6,797 nt of DNA from Cyanobacteria bacterium M_surface_7_m2_040. Its GTDB lineage: Bacteria > Cyanobacteriota > Cyanobacteriia > PCC-6307 > Cyanobiaceae. The notes below the pieces were generated by a model. That model saw nothing but the letters and a program-made list of their open reading frames with translations, did not search any database and was not told where the DNA came from. Where the stretch lies: positions 1-6,797 of the forward strand of contig VGPQ01000072.1 in NCBI GenBank assembly GCA_016882555.1. The letters run 5' to 3'. The translations under genes and the position numbers were made by a program. The stretch's first letter is position 1, and every line of letters begins with the position of its first letter. This document shows positions 5,706 to 6,797 of the stretch, piece after piece.

Positions 5706-6797
5706 ATGCAGGCCCTGCTCGACTGCCCCACGGGCCTGGCGGGCAACATGCTGCTGGCGGCCCTGCTCGATCTGGGGGTGTCCCAGAGCGTGATCGAGCA
5801 GCCCCTGCAGGCCCTGGGCCTTGGCGGGCAATACCGCCTGCAGCTGCAGGAGCGCCGCAGTGCCGGCCTCCGGGGGCTGCATCTCGAGGTGGAGATCCTC
5901 GAGCAGCAACTGGCGCATCGCCATTGGGGTGCCCTGCAGCAGCAGCTGCAGCAGGCCCCCTGGCCCGCACCCCTGCAGCACAAGGTGATGGCGGTATTTG
6001 GGTTGCTGGCCGAGGCCGAGGCCGCCGTGCATGGCATCGCCCCCGAGCAGGTGCACTTCCATGAGGTGGGGGCCATCGATGCCCTGGTCGATGTGGTGGG
6101 GGTCTGTGCCGCGCTGCTGCACCTCAACATTTCAACGCTGCACTGCACCCCCCCGCCGGCGGGCCACGGTGTGGTGCAGAGCGCCCACGGGCCGTTGCCG
6201 TTGCCGGCGCCGGCGGTGCTGGAGATCGCTCGCCGGCGCGCGATTCCCCTGGCCAGCGCGGCTGGCTTTCCGCCCGCTGAGCTCACCACCCCCACCGGTC
6301 TGGCCCTGGCCGCCTGCTGGGCCGACGCGTTTGGCCCCCTGCCCGCCGTGCTGCCCCGCCAGCTGGGGGTGGGCCTGGGCAGCCGCAGCCTCGATCGCGC
6401 CAACCTGCTGCGGCTGGTGCTGGGAGATTCCGTGTTGCCGGGATCCGGCCCCCTGCCGTCAGCGGGCGCCCAGGCTGCGGCGCTTGAGACCGTGCTGCAG
6501 CAGCAGGCCCAGATCGATGACGCTACGGCTGAGGATCTGGCGGCCCTGGCCGAGGCGCTGCGGCGGGCCGGGGCCCTCGATGTGCTGATGCAGCCGGTCA
6601 GCATGAAGAAGGGGCGGCCGGGCCACAGCCTCACCGTGATCGCCCGGCCCGAGCAGGCCGAGGCCCTGCGCCAGGTGTGGTGGCAGCAGAGCACCACCCT
6701 GGGCCTGCGCGAGAGCCTGCAGCAGCGCTGGACCCTGCAGCGGCGCCAGTGGCAGCTGGCCACGCCCCTGGGCCGCGTTGGCGTCAAGCAGGCGCTG
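5706..6797 (+). CDS. larC: LarC-type nickel-pincer cofactor biosynthesis protein, C-terminus outside window
   Basis: In lactobacilli LarC inserts nickel, in a CTP-dependent step, into the pyridinium pincer cofactor of lactate racemase LarA. Family motifs appear in order over the 364 visible codons. They are LLDCPTGLAGNM (4-15), HFHEVGAIDALVDVVG (117-132), PPPAGHG, HGPLPLPAPA, ELTTPTGLAL (192-201), GVGLGS, QIDDAT (269-274), GALDVLMQP, MKKGRPGH (300-307), and TTLGLRESL near the edge. LarC proteins are usually about 390-420 residues, so little is missing. The N-terminal motif, SGDM in most members, here reads AGNM with Asn14 in place of Asp. Gln-rich LQQQLQQ (about 79-85) is a local low-complexity patch. 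ATG 5706 follows the upstream stop by 2 bases, implying translational coupling. No larA, larB or larE is in view, so the final cofactor user is unknown. Family assignment is strong; the biochemical role in this organism is inferred. Confidence 0.88.
   Translation, partial: MQALLDCPTGLAGNMLLAALLDLGVSQSVIEQPLQALGLGGQYRLQLQERRSAGLRGLHLEVEILEQQLAHRHWGALQQQLQQAPWPAPLQHKVMAVFGLLAEAEAAVHGIAPEQVHFHEVGAIDALVDVVGVCAALLHLNISTLHCTPPPAGHGVVQSAHGPLPLPAPAVLEIARRRAIPLASAAGFPPAELTTPTGLALAACWADAFGPLPAVLPRQLGVGLGSRSLDRANLLRLVLGDSVLPGSGPLPSAGAQAAALETVLQQQAQIDDATAEDLAALAEALRRAGALDVLMQPVSMKKGRPGHSLTVIARPEQAEALRQVWWQQSTTLGLRESLQQRWTLQRRQWQLATPLGRVGVKQAL

Noticed and set aside
5926..5966. CAG/CTG-rich run looking like a short tandem repeat
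   Set aside because: It is in-frame Gln/Leu codons inside larC, too short and irregular for a real repeat array.
4117..5970. 617-codon open frame on the minus strand, opposite the three-gene operon and the TPR gene region
   Set aside because: It runs antisense through four well-supported genes, is rich in Ala, Gly, Gln, His, Arg and Pro, and shows no domain. This is the expected shadow of high-GC coding DNA.

Overview
The window is GC-rich, densely packed chromosomal DNA with only core-type genes. It most likely comes from a unicellular picocyanobacterium of the Cyanobium/Synechococcus type. Evidence for this is HemL and GlcD sequences of cyanobacterial character, several small proteins of the kind conserved in marine and freshwater Synechococcus, and the strong G/C bias at third codon positions. 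I saw no exact copy of the HIP1 octamer GCGATCGC, which fits that lineage, but I searched by eye only. There are no RNA genes, mobile elements, phage genes or CRISPR arrays, and no gene-free stretch longer than about 100 bases.

Left part (1-2054): the 5' part of hemL (glutamate-1-semialdehyde aminomutase, tetrapyrrole synthesis) leaves the window on the minus strand. It is divergent from glcD (FAD-dependent glycolate dehydrogenase subunit, photorespiratory glycolate oxidation) on the plus strand.

Middle part (2055-4336): a 58-residue conserved-type hypothetical gene and xthA (exonuclease III) lie on the minus strand, convergent with glcD. A short exported protein gene follows on the plus strand. 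It runs tail-to-tail into a minus-strand gene for a membrane-anchored TPR protein, and the two reading frames overlap by 56 bases around a perfect small hairpin.

Right part (4393-6797): three plus-strand genes are packed with gaps of 6 and 2 bases, so they very probably form one operon. They encode a cyanobacterial protein of unknown function with a very basic tail, a small membrane-anchored peptidase resembling the protease domain of FtsH (family M41) without its AAA+ ATPase domain, and a LarC-type protein (nickel-pincer cofactor synthesis family), cut by the window end.

The last operon is the most unusual part: an AAA-less M41-like peptidase is tied to a LarC homologue, with no LarA, LarB or LarE in view. 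Everything else looks like ordinary housekeeping DNA. The strong claims are the identities of hemL, glcD, xthA and larC. The functions of the other four genes are unknown or only suggested by domain type.
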